A stretch of DNA of 7,285 nt from Candidatus Altimarinota bacterium (GCA_008015855.1 SSGK01000008.1:1-7285), one strand, 5' to 3'. Positions 1-7,134 are shown, counted from the first letter of the stretch. A program made the numbers and translations. The notes: a model not told the origin generated them from the letters alone.

Positions 1-389
1 ATTCCGATGATTGCCCCGATTCCAATCTGGAAGAAGAGTCGAATCATTGGATGGAGTGAAAAATAACTTTTATCAATCGTATCGAGATCATCGATAAAAC
101 TTACAAGGGCGATAAAGCTTGCGAGAATAAGAATGATCCAATACTTTCGTTCCCATATCTCATACATGTTAAAATAAGGGAGGGCAATGAGGGATATGAG
201 GGCAAAGTTTATAAAAACAAGAACTCCGATTCCATTGGGTGTAGGGGCTCTATTTCATTCTGATGGGTAGCGTTCGGGATGATCGAGTATGCGTATTTTT
301 CTCAAAACAAAAAGCCCAAATCGCATAATAATATATGATGAAAGCGTTGATATAACGAGAAGTGTGATGAGTTCGGTGAAAAATTGCAT
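1..389 (-). CDS. WecA/MraY-like undecaprenyl-phosphate sugar-1-phosphate transferase (partial, N-terminal 129 residues)
   Basis: This is the N-terminal part of a membrane enzyme of glycosyltransferase family 4 (WecA/MraY/TagO superfamily). These enzymes move a sugar-1-phosphate from a UDP-sugar onto undecaprenyl phosphate at the inner face of the membrane, the first step of a surface glycan. A membrane helix spans about residues 6-29. It is followed by the loop LDHPERYPSEGNRAPTPNGIG (residues 35-55, read here with G45 as UGA), which matches the family's D-x-P-x-R...PTPxxGG region. Two more hydrophobic segments follow, then FIDDLD at 98-103, whose D100-D101 pair matches the Mg-binding DD motif. 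The ATG at 389 lies 12 bases after the dedA-like stop, so the two are probably cotranscribed. The 3' end is outside the window. The superfamily is fairly sure, but the sugar cannot be told from this fragment. Confidence 0.82.
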
Positions 390-401
390 ACAGAAAAATG
401 A

Positions 402-1178
402 TTACTGTTGATTTTTTTGTTGTCGTTTCTTTTCTATCTTTTCTTGGATTTCCTCTTCTTTTGCACGCATGTATTCGATGAAGTGTTCACGACGGAAAAA
501 ATAAGTATAGAGTGCAAATCAGATAATCACTACGAGTACAATTTTTTCGAGATTATCGAGAATCGTCTCATAATGATCTGCAAAAAAGATTCCAATACAA
601 ATAATCGTTACTGCCCAAAGAGTGGATCCAATAGCATTATAGAGCCAAAATTTTCTTTCATTCATCCCTCCTGACCCTGCAATAAATGGGACAAATGCAC
701 GAGTAAAATTGTTAAATTTCCCGAGTATAATATACCATGGTCCATTCTTCTTGGTCTGATTTTCCAGTATTCGAGCTTCTGTTTTTCCGATTCCAAACCA
801 GTCGCCGTAGGATTCTATAAAATCATGTCAAAATCTTGCCCCGAGCCAGTATCCAAGATAATTTCCTATCATTGCCCCGAATATGGCAAGGCTTACAGTT
901 CCGATAAAATGCTCTTTTCCAAAGAATCATCCGACCAATATCATGATATTCATACCAGGAAGCACGGTTCCAATAACCGGGAGGGACTCTATCAAAGCAC
1001 TTGAAAAGGCTATAAGATAGTTCCAATTTCCAATACTTTCAATAATCGTCTTTATGAAGAGGATGAAATCTTTGATAAGTTCTGGTTTAATAATTGAAAG
1101 AATCGCGAGAAAAAACGTCAGAATTGCGAGACCAATCGTAATAATTTTTGCAAGAAGTTTGGCAATATTGCGAATCAT
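402..1178 (-). CDS. DedA-family (SNARE-associated/VTT domain) membrane protein, 258 aa
   Basis: DedA proteins are polytopic inner-membrane proteins. Some members flip undecaprenyl phosphate or phospholipids, and others affect membrane potential. After a first helix (about residues 10-30) comes the family signature ESLPVIGTVLPG at 64-75, with E64 and P74-G75. A glycine-rich GNYLGYWLGARFG stretch follows around 105-117. The second signature, GKFNNFTRAFVPFIAG, lies around 153-168, where R160, P164 and AG are kept but the usual GRF-x-P is changed to GKFNN. Two further helices and a charged, lysine/glutamate-rich tail end the protein. UGA codes glycine at 84, 117 and 220. I chose the ATG at 1178 because it gives a normal DedA N-terminus and a promoter-like pair sits just upstream. 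The frame is open to a TTG at 1259. No Shine-Dalgarno sequence is visible. Confidence 0.85.
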
Positions 1179-1227
1179 AGTGATATGAGCGGAACGGGAG
1201 TCTATTCCTATTAATAAATACCAGTGC

Positions 1228-1255
1228 ATACTATGAATTTTGGCAAGAGTATCAA
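1228..1255 (-). promoter_or_regulatory. Putative promoter of the dedA-like/wecA-like pair
   Basis: On the minus strand, TTGATA (1255-1250) and TAGTAT (1233-1228) are separated by 16 bases. This would start transcription near 1221 and leave a leader of about 40 bases before the ATG at 1178. It also argues against the in-frame starts at 1259 and 1229. The call rests on pattern matching only. Confidence 0.4.
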
Positions 1256-1323
1256 ACAAAAGGTTGTTATTTTTTCTCCTTTTCCTTGCTAGAATGTAAC
1301 ATTGTCTTTAAATAAATTATTAT

Positions 1324-1350
1324 AAATAATTATTTAATATTGGTAATATT
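1324..1350. repeat. Palindromic AT-rich elements upstream of the Asp-box gene promoter
   Basis: AAATAATTATTT at 1324-1335 is a perfect 12-base palindrome. It is directly followed by AATATT-GGT-AATATT (1336-1350), two copies of a six-base palindrome with a three-base spacer. The second copy falls on the expected -35 position of the plus-strand promoter. Either could be a protein-binding site, but in AT-rich spacer DNA such symmetry can arise by chance. Confidence 0.35.
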
Positions 1351-1367
1351 GATTCTTTTGAAAAACA

Positions 1368-1373
1368 TATAAT
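1368..1373 (+). promoter_or_regulatory. Putative -10 box of the Asp-box protein gene
   Basis: A perfect TATAAT lies 39 bases before the ATG at 1413. No good -35 hexamer sits at 16-18 bases: position 1345-1350 reads AATATT, and a TTGATT at 1349 is only 13 bases away. Transcription would start near 1380, leaving a leader of about 30 bases. Confidence 0.45.
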
Positions 1374-1412
1374 AACTATGATATACTACGTTCAATACAT
1401 ATTGATCCCATC

Positions 1413-2189
1413 ATGGGTAAAAATACATACCAATACATCTGTTTTCTTTGTGCTTTTCTTTCGATATTTTCCTCGCTCCATGCTTTGGCTTTCTGAGGAG
1501 GGTTTTCACATTTGTATCAATTCGTCTCGGGAGAATCCTTTATCGCACGTTGGTGGGAGGGGGAGCGATTACTTCCTCCATGATATTCACAAGCGGTAAG
1601 TCAGGAAGTGCACATATTTCCCATAGAGGCAAAAGGCGGATTTTATACAGGTTCTCTCTATATTTATGGGGATGTTGGTATCTGGAAATCCCTCGATGAT
1701 GGGATTCATTGGGAAAATATATTCCCTGAGTGAGTAGATTTTTTTGAGAGAGCTTCGAAGGAGCTTTCTCCAGAGTTTGTAGAAGTATATGTTTCTTCTG
1801 AGGTTTCTATTTCAGGAGAGCAGAGGGTTTCAGGGGAAGTGCAATTGATTCATCCACTCTACACTTGGTCGGATGATGGTATCTGTGGAAAATTCTCCCG
1901 TTCATTTACGGATGGGAGGAATTGGAAAGTATTGAGTGATTGTATGATTCAATATACTCCAGATATTACAAAAATTAAACCATTTTGGATAGATCCTTAT
2001 AATTCTCTCCATATATTTGTGAAGTGGGGATGAATCTATGAATCGTTCGATGGAGGTGAGACATTCTTTCTTATGGAGGATTTCATTCTTCAGAGTCCAT
2101 CACTCCATGATCCATATTGGATGCTCTCTCATGCCAACCGAGAACTCTATGATCTTATAGGATATTCTTATTACCCACGAGAAAACTAA
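1413..2189 (+). CDS. Secreted protein with three Asp-box (BNR) motifs, 258 aa
   Basis: The protein starts with a clear signal peptide: a short polar/basic start, a hydrophobic core (about residues 9-22) and an ALA cleavage site at 24-26. The mature part carries three Asp-box motifs (S-x-D-x-G-x-x-W/F): SLDDGIHW at 93-100, SFTDGRNW at 164-171 and SFDGGETF at 211-218. Asp boxes sit on beta-hairpin turns of sialidases, VPS10/sortilin and Ycf48-like beta-propellers. About 230 mature residues is short for a six- or seven-bladed propeller, and I see no sialidase catalytic set, so enzyme activity should not be assumed. C158 and C177 could form a disulfide. UGA codes glycine at residues 28, 57, 107 and 207. 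It is the only plus-strand gene, and its TAA overlaps the stop of the convergent ligase gene. The export and motif calls are firm; the function is unknown. Confidence 0.8.
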
Positions 2190-3355
2190 CGATCTTTCGG
2201 TACTAAAAAATATCCGAGAAGTACAAAATGACTGACAACGGGTATATTAAAACAGAAAAAAGCAAAAAAGAGGAGGATACCCTCTTTTTTTTGTCGTTCC
2301 AATCGAGGAAAGAGGAAGATGAGTCCGAGGATCCATCAAAGAGTGAGGGGGAATCCGAGAAAAAAGATGCTATCAAGGAGGATGTTATGACTTGAATCGA
2401 GTGTAGCATTATCATCTATGTATTTTCGAAGTGCTTCGGATCGATTAATTATTGTATCGTAGTAAGCCCCCATACTATCATTTCACTGTCCGGTGACTAG
2501 TATACGTGGTTCTTCCAGGAGGGATTTCCCTACTTGTTGCATGATGATTCAGCGAGTTTCTAATGAGAGAAGTTTTTCGTTGGGTATCAGGGTATAGGTG
2601 TACTGGAGTCCCATGAGGATAAATCAGAGAAGGACAAAACCAGTACCGAGGAATATCCTCTGTTTCCAAAAAAGCTTTATGAGAAGATAGAGAATAGCAA
2701 TCCCTATCCCGATAAAACTTCCCGTTGCGAGAATTCCTAGGATAATAATGATTCAAGGGAGGATGTGTTCTTTCTGATTCTTTCCATGAAAGAGAAAGGG
2801 GAGTGTCATAATGAGGTACCCTGCGAGATAGTTTGGATTTCCGAGTGTTGCAAAGACTCGATCACTTCACCAAGTATTTCCAGTATAGTAAGCTGCAAGT
2901 GGGTCGAGACCCATATATTGACCGATTCATATGAGAGCAAGGAGCCATCCCATCGTTCGGATAATTCTTGGAATATATCCGAATGAGTGATATTTTTTGA
3001 CTGAAAAGAGGAGAGCACTCCATCCGATACAAGTAAGGAAAAAGAGGAGTCCATGATTTTTTTCATTGCTCCCAATCCAATCAGCGTTTATTGGGATATT
3101 ATTGCTTGTTATCCCAAGTGTTAAGAAAGTACCGAGTATGAGTGCTCAAAATGAGAAGTAGATGTTTTGGGTTTTAAGCCAACGGTAGATATCTTTTCCA
3201 TAGAACAGGATGAGTGCGAGAGTGAGCGCGATAAAAAGCTCTACTTTTATTCGTTCGTATGAGGAAGGAATCCGTGCGATATAGCCAATATATGCTCCTA
3301 TATGTGAAAATACGAGAGGAATAAGGATAAAGGGGAGGAAAAAAAGAGTGTTCAT
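2186..3355 (-). CDS. O-antigen ligase/polymerase-like (Wzy_C/WaaL superfamily) membrane protein, 389 aa
   Basis: Members of this superfamily act on the outer face of the membrane. They polymerise lipid-linked glycan repeats or transfer glycans to lipid or protein acceptors. The protein is almost wholly hydrophobic, with about ten membrane segments and a larger hydrophilic loop at about 255-322. Family hallmarks are RVFATLGNPNYLAGYL at 166-181 (the conserved TxGNPNxxA), ETRGIIMQQV at the start of the loop (position of the usual R-x-x-x-W), GQGND at 289-293, and SHNILLDSIFFLG at 322-334 with H323-N324. UGA codes glycine at eight sites, including G163 and G291. The ATG at 3355 begins a typical first helix. 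An upstream in-frame ATG at 3403 would require translating the terminator hairpin, so I rejected it. The gene converges with the Asp-box gene. Ligase cannot be told from polymerase or protein O-glycosylating enzyme by sequence alone. Confidence 0.85.
2264..2292 (+). terminator. Intrinsic terminator for the Asp-box gene, inside the ligase coding sequence
   Basis: AAAAAAGAGG (2264-2273) pairs with CCTCTTTTTT (2281-2290) around a seven-base loop, and a run of eight T ends at 2292 on the plus strand. It lies 75 bases after the plus-strand stop and within the last 35 codons of the minus-strand ligase gene. On the minus strand it also shows a stem followed by six T. Confidence 0.6.
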
Positions 3356-3358
3356 ACA

Positions 3359-3393
3359 ATAAAAACAGATACTAGTATAGTATCTGTTTTTAT
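3359..3393 (-). terminator. Intrinsic terminator after the beta-CASP gene
   Basis: A perfect 16-base-pair stem with a three-base loop (GTA/TAC at 3375-3377) begins 12 bases after the TAA at 3406-3408. Read on the minus strand it has an A-run, a CAGATAC core and a T-run, as in a rho-independent terminator. It ends only three bases before the ATG of the ligase-like gene. Confidence 0.8.
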
Positions 3394-3403
3394 GCAGAAT
3401 CAA
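3374..3403 (-). promoter_or_regulatory. Putative promoter of the ligase-like gene overlapping the terminator hairpin
   Basis: On the minus strand TTGATT (3403-3398) and TATACT (3379-3374) are 18 bases apart. The -10 hexamer lies in the centre of the hairpin. Transcription would start near 3367, only about 12 bases before the ATG at 3355, and after the loop, so the new transcript could not form the hairpin. Confidence 0.45.
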
Positions 3404-3405
3404 AA

Positions 3406-6400
3406 TTACGATGCAAGCTTTGTAATAACACCTTGGATAATTGCTTGAGTATCAATCTGTCGTATTTCTCGAGTGAGCATTTTTTCTTCTTTCTTTCGAT
3501 CTTTTATACGATTATTAATGCTTTCCCAATCACCATCTCGCTCAGCAATACTTTCTGCGAGCTCAAGAAGGGTTTCGATATATCCTTCTTCTGATTGAAT
3601 TCTATCCTTGAGAGCGAGCGCATTCTTGTATTTTTCGTTCGTATGAATTGCTTCACGAATTACTTGTCTGATTCCACGCTCCACGATTGCATAAATATTT
3701 TCGTTCGTTCATTGAGAAGCTTTTATCTTTTGTTTTGAATGAGCACATCGATGAATCACATCTTCTTCTGATTGTATTCCTGAAAATATTCCATTTTGTG
3801 TATGGAGAAGATTGGATATTTCTTCTTCGATTCGAGTGATATCTTTTTCGAGTAGTTCGATTTGTATTTCTAGCTCATTCGTATCAGAAGAAGCGGTGGT
3901 TTCCAGGCGTTTTCGTTTTCGTGGATTCATAACTGCCGTATTTTCGAGTTCTGTCCTTGCCTGAATTGATCGTTCTAATCGTGCTTCCTTTTGAGATTTT
4001 TGAGATTTCTTTCCTTCGAGTTGGCTTGTGAGATCCTTTATATGGCGAGATATAGTGAGTCATTTTTTTAATTCCCCAATAGGTCAACCATGTATTTGCT
4101 TATAGATTTCCTCAGCAAGATGTGTCATCTTTGCATTGAGTTGATCCTTATTGTTATGCAATTGTTGCATGAGTTCCATGAGACTAATGCGGACTCCTTT
4201 GTACTCTTCATTTTCCTTCTTTTCATTCGATGGCTTTGTGATATTTCCACGTTGAGTGCTAATAACTGTCTGAGGTGCAATAGGTTTCTTTTTTACGGCA
4301 ACTACCTTTCATGGTTTTTGCGTATTCGTTGATTGTACCCTCGCGTTGAGTATGGTTTCTTCTCATTGCTCTATGGCTGTCATCTTTTCTCGTATTCGCA
4401 CTGCCTGTCATTCGAGTTCTTTTCTATGGGTTTCTTTTATGGTTTCATCTTTTCCAGCAAAATCGGTATCAATGTTTTCGATAGCATCCGTAATGAGTGC
4501 GAGTTCGCTTTCAAGAATCTCAAGAGTATCTCATTTTCCTATTCTGGTACTTCCTGCAGAATCATCTACCTTTTTTAATACGCTCATTGCCTGAGTATGG
4601 AATTTTCGTAGAAGAGGACCGGTACTTCCAGGACGTATAATTTGCTCTTCATTTACATCTGGCACAAGAACATTTGCGGCAGAATAGCTATTTCGGATGA
4701 GTGTATTCTTAAAGCTTGCAGAGGAAGTGAGGATATCACCGTGAACGACGAGTACTTTCGAGTTCTTTCGAAACTTAATGGCTTCTAAGAATACAAGAAG
4801 GTCTTCTTCGTCTGCATGTCATGAAAGGAATGTAAAATTCTTCATGCGAGCCTTAATGTTCGTTGATTTTCCAGAGATGGTTACTTGTTTCATCTGAACT
4901 GGCCCTGCCAGTTGGTGTCCGAGGGTTCATTCGGCGAGATATCCAGGAAAGTAGAATGCTGATTGTTCGTCGGTTGCCCATGCTGAGAGATAGGACACAA
5001 TCGGTCATCCATTCGCCATTCAAGAAGCAGTAAGAATAACTCGTTGAGTGGTATTTCACTTTTGCATGAGGGCTTCTCGTTCTTCGCTCGTTGTGACTGG
5101 TATATAGTTTCCGTTTACGGGATTCAAAAAGTCGATAAATTCTTCAAGAAATTTTTTCTCACGGTCGATATAATCATCTCCCACCGCCTTTCGGATAGAT
5201 TCTTGATGGGGAGTTTTGAGTTCAAGAAGGGTTCGACGAGCCTCTGTAATATATGCCTGAATATAGGCGATTCCCATCGGTGAATCTACATAGATAGGCA
5301 CATTCAATTTTCCTGCCTTTTTGAGTGATACCACACGAAAGAGCATATTCTGAAGTCGATCCAGTGAGAAACAAGCGTGAATTACTTGGTTATATGGCTT
5401 TCGTTCTTTTGTCGATTCAAAGGCATTTACGAGAGAATCTTCCCACTCTGTGCGCCCTTCTTCAAACTTATCACGAACCCGTCATCCATAGGTTGATTCG
5501 ATAACAACTGCATCAATTGGATCATTATTTGGAGGAGTAGGGATTCCATTGATATGAAGATCCCATTTATACGAACCGATGTCTCCTGAAAAGAGAACCT
5601 TATGAGGCTTTCCATGCTCATCCATAATCTCATAGAGCGCCATCGCACTTCCGATAATATGTCCAGCATTATAGTAGCGGAGACGAACCTTTCATGGAAC
5701 AATATCCTGCCATCCATCGCTTATATTTTGCGTTTCTATATGAGCGATAGCCCTTTCTACATCTTCGAGAACAAATGTAGGAGGTGGTGGTGCAATGAGT
5801 TCTTCCCAGTTTGACGGAACTTCCACGGTGCCATTCGGATTTTTTCGAAGGATTCCATACTTTGTATCGAGGAGCTCAATTGCTGTATCTCTTCGATTGA
5901 GACGAGTTGGCTCATTACTCTTCCTGAGGTTATTCCCAGAACGTGTTTTTTCGGGAGTTCTTTTTTCGTACGATTCAATCGTATGAATAAGTTTTCTGAT
6001 ATCCTTTCGTGCTTCCTCAAACTTTTCCATAGCGCGAGTATAGAATTCCATTTGAATCTTTGCAGCATCCTTGAGAGCTACTTCTGTGGCTCGTTTTGTT
6101 CCAGGAGTCGCGATGATTCTACCCGCATATGTTTTTCCTCCTGTAAATAGTCGAGGAAGGTCCCCGATATGGTCCATATGGGGATGGGTGAGAACGATAC
6201 AATTTGTTCCCGATGCAATATCTTCGATATTTCTCTCGAGCGTTCCGGTTCCTTGGTATCCACCGATATCATTGAGAATACGAATGGTAGAATCGTGGTA
6301 TCCGATAGCCAATTCATGACAGGAAGCAGTGAGATTTCTTTCTGTAACTCCTGCTTCATTACTCTTTCCGATTCATCCATGAGATATGATGGATATACCT

Positions 6401-6435
6401 ACGGTTCATTCTCCTGTATTTTGACGTGTTGGCAT
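3406..6435 (-). CDS. Metallo-beta-lactamase/beta-CASP ribonuclease-like protein with helical C-terminal extension, 1009 aa
   Basis: Beta-CASP metallo-beta-lactamase proteins (COG1236/CPSF73-like) are zinc-dependent nucleases, usually acting on RNA in the cytoplasm. Motifs in order: HPHMDH (84-89) for zinc binding, AGHIIGSA with H259, FSGDIG with D285, ESTYGG from E313 (beta-CASP motif A), HACFSLDRLQNML, ASGMANGG (470-477), PGYLAEGTLG, SGHAD with H540, and VVHGD with H565. Glycines at 318, 472, 477, 539 and others are UGA codons, 16 in all. Between the first motif and H259 lie about 170 residues, far more than usual, including a charged helical insertion near 120-220. After about residue 617 there is a roughly 390-residue extension, mostly charged helices and likely coiled coil, with a basic/proline linker near 706-725 and an RKRKR patch near 839-843. 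The usual family length is about 450-650 residues. The start is the first ATG before NTGEG; no Shine-Dalgarno sequence is seen. The family is sure; the substrate is unknown. Confidence 0.9.
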
Positions 6436-6456
6436 AGTATTGTATGTGAGAAATTA

Positions 6457-6462
6457 ATTATA
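6457..6462 (-). promoter_or_regulatory. Putative -10 box of the beta-CASP gene
   Basis: A perfect TATAAT on the minus strand lies 21 bases before the ATG at 6435, which would give a leader of about 15 bases. A TTGCAA lies 21 bases further upstream, too far for a standard -35, so the -35 element is uncertain. The surrounding spacer (6436-6518) is very AT-rich and includes an ATTAATT-TTAT-AATTAAT inverted repeat at 6489-6506. Confidence 0.45.
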
Positions 6463-6518
6463 AAATACATATTAGATGCTTATTTGCAAATTAATTTTAT
6501 AATTAATATTTTACTCAT

Positions 6519-6549
6519 AAAAAATCCCCTCAACTTGAGAGGATTTTTT
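6519..6549 (-). terminator. Intrinsic terminator after the 152-aa gene
   Basis: Six A, TCC, one C-A mismatch and CTCA pair with TGAG, GGA and six T around a short loop. On the minus strand the hairpin directly abuts the TAG stop at 6552-6550 and ends in a T-run. It separates the 152-residue gene from the beta-CASP gene. It is nearly symmetric, so it could also work on the plus strand. Confidence 0.75.
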
Positions 6550-7008
6550 CTATTCTTGTGTCAGTGGGCGTCCCATAATAATGCGTTCTATGTGACTTCG
6601 TCTAATACCGGTAATCGTGAGAAATTCTTGTACAAAGAATACTTCTGATTCCGTTTTTGGAATATTCATAAGGGTATCAATCTTTGTTCTGTCGTATTTT
6701 CATTGTGTTTTTCGTTGCTTATTCTTCCAGAGTTCTTCTTGTCGCATAGTGCTCGTCAGTACGGATCGAAGCATCTTTGGATTATCGCTGAGGAGTTTCT
6801 TTTCATCGGCGAGAGACTCGAGAATATCGAGAATCTCTTCTCGCAATCGTCTCTGTGTATCTTCGGGGAGTACTTTGGATCAGCGTGCATGTGCTACGAG
6901 ATTTGCCACCCGTGCTCGAACGCGATAGACGCGATTCCTCCATTGGCGTGCGGTACTTGATATAGAGAGTTCTCATTCTCATTCAAGAGGGAATACTTCA
7001 GTGCTCAT
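6550..7008 (-). CDS. Hypothetical protein, 152 aa, charged and helical
   Basis: I do not recognise this protein. It starts with a short acidic stretch (EVFPLEGEGE), then an arginine-rich segment (RQWRNRVYRVRARV, about residues 20-33) and a long helix-forming charged region to about 105. It ends with a more hydrophobic segment, EVFFVQEFLTITGIRRSHIERIIMGRP, that could form a small helical fold. No signal peptide, membrane helix or cysteine motif is present. The arginine-rich segment could bind nucleic acid, but that is a guess. UGA codes glycine at residues 10, 12, 43 and 103; without recoding the gene breaks at each of these. It ends in TAG, has its own TATAAT upstream and a terminator touching its stop, so it is probably monocistronic. 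The reading frame is well supported; the function is unknown. Confidence 0.75.
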
Positions 7009-7038
7009 ATTTGAGAAAGTGAAGGTGTAGTGCTTATA

Positions 7039-7065
7039 ATTATACATACTCTTATGAAAATGCAA
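7039..7065 (-). promoter_or_regulatory. Putative promoter of the 152-aa gene
   Basis: On the minus strand a perfect TATAAT (7044-7039) is preceded by TTGCAT (7065-7060) at 15 bases. Transcription would start near 7032, about 24 bases before the ATG at 7008. The leader is pyrimidine-rich near the start and has no Shine-Dalgarno sequence. Confidence 0.5.
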
Positions 7066-7095
7066 ATATTTGTTTTTGTGTGTATGTTGGACATT

Positions 7096-7124
7096 TAAAA
7101 ACACTCCAGTAAGGAGTGTTTTTT
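7096..7124 (-). terminator. Intrinsic terminator after the partial membrane-protein gene
   Basis: A perfect stem, AAAAACACTCC with GGAGTGTTTTT, flanks the five-base loop AGTAA (7108-7112). On the minus strand it starts 10 bases after the TAA stop at 7135-7137 and ends in a T-run. It insulates the 152-residue gene from the upstream gene. Confidence 0.85.
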
Positions 7125-7134
7125 GAAAGAGAGA

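Larger units (their letters stand above)
1179..1412. other. Divergent AT-rich intergenic region
   Basis: This 234-base gap separates the minus-strand dedA-like gene from the plus-strand Asp-box gene. I see no coding frame that continues either gene convincingly. It holds the two opposing promoter-like elements, a polypurine AAGGAG-like run on the minus strand around 1276-1281 that is too far from any start to act as a ribosome binding site, and a very AT-rich stretch with palindromes at 1324-1350. Confidence 0.6.

Noticed and set aside
1179..1259. An N-terminal extension of the DedA-like protein to TTG 1259 or ATG 1229.
   Set aside because: The added residues do not look like a DedA N-terminus, and a TTGATA-16-TAGTAT promoter-like pair overlaps them. 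The purine-rich run is 16 bases from the TTG, too far to act as a ribosome binding site.
3356..3403. An upstream ATG at 3403 as the start of the ligase-like gene.
   Set aside because: It would translate the terminator hairpin and the probable promoter. The ATG at 3355 starts directly at the first membrane helix.
3240..3720. Recurring TTCGTTCG strings (about 3248, 3638 and 3700) as a possible uptake or recombination signal.
   Set aside because: There are only a few copies inside coding sequence with different flanks, and no regular spacing, so they are explained by repeated NE/ER-type codons.
4090..4594. Plus-strand open frames of about 80 codons opposite the beta-CASP gene.
   Set aside because: They are antisense shadows of a well-supported minus-strand gene, with compositions expected of the complement of a charged helical region.
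3406..6435. A string of short, broken metallo-beta-lactamase fragments that looks like a decayed pseudogene.
   Set aside because: Every break is an in-frame UGA, with no frameshift and no TAA or TAG, and the breaks fall on conserved glycines. The gene is intact under code 25.
6071..6960. Plus-strand frames at the right side, the longest 159 codons at 6169-6648.
   Set aside because: They overlap the conserved beta-CASP N-terminus, the promoter and terminator region and the 152-residue gene, and show no family motif.
7011..7040. A plus-strand promoter TTGAGA-18-TATAAT.
   Set aside because: No plus-strand gene follows. The TATAAT arises from the symmetric ATTATA/TATAAT sequence that serves the minus-strand gene.
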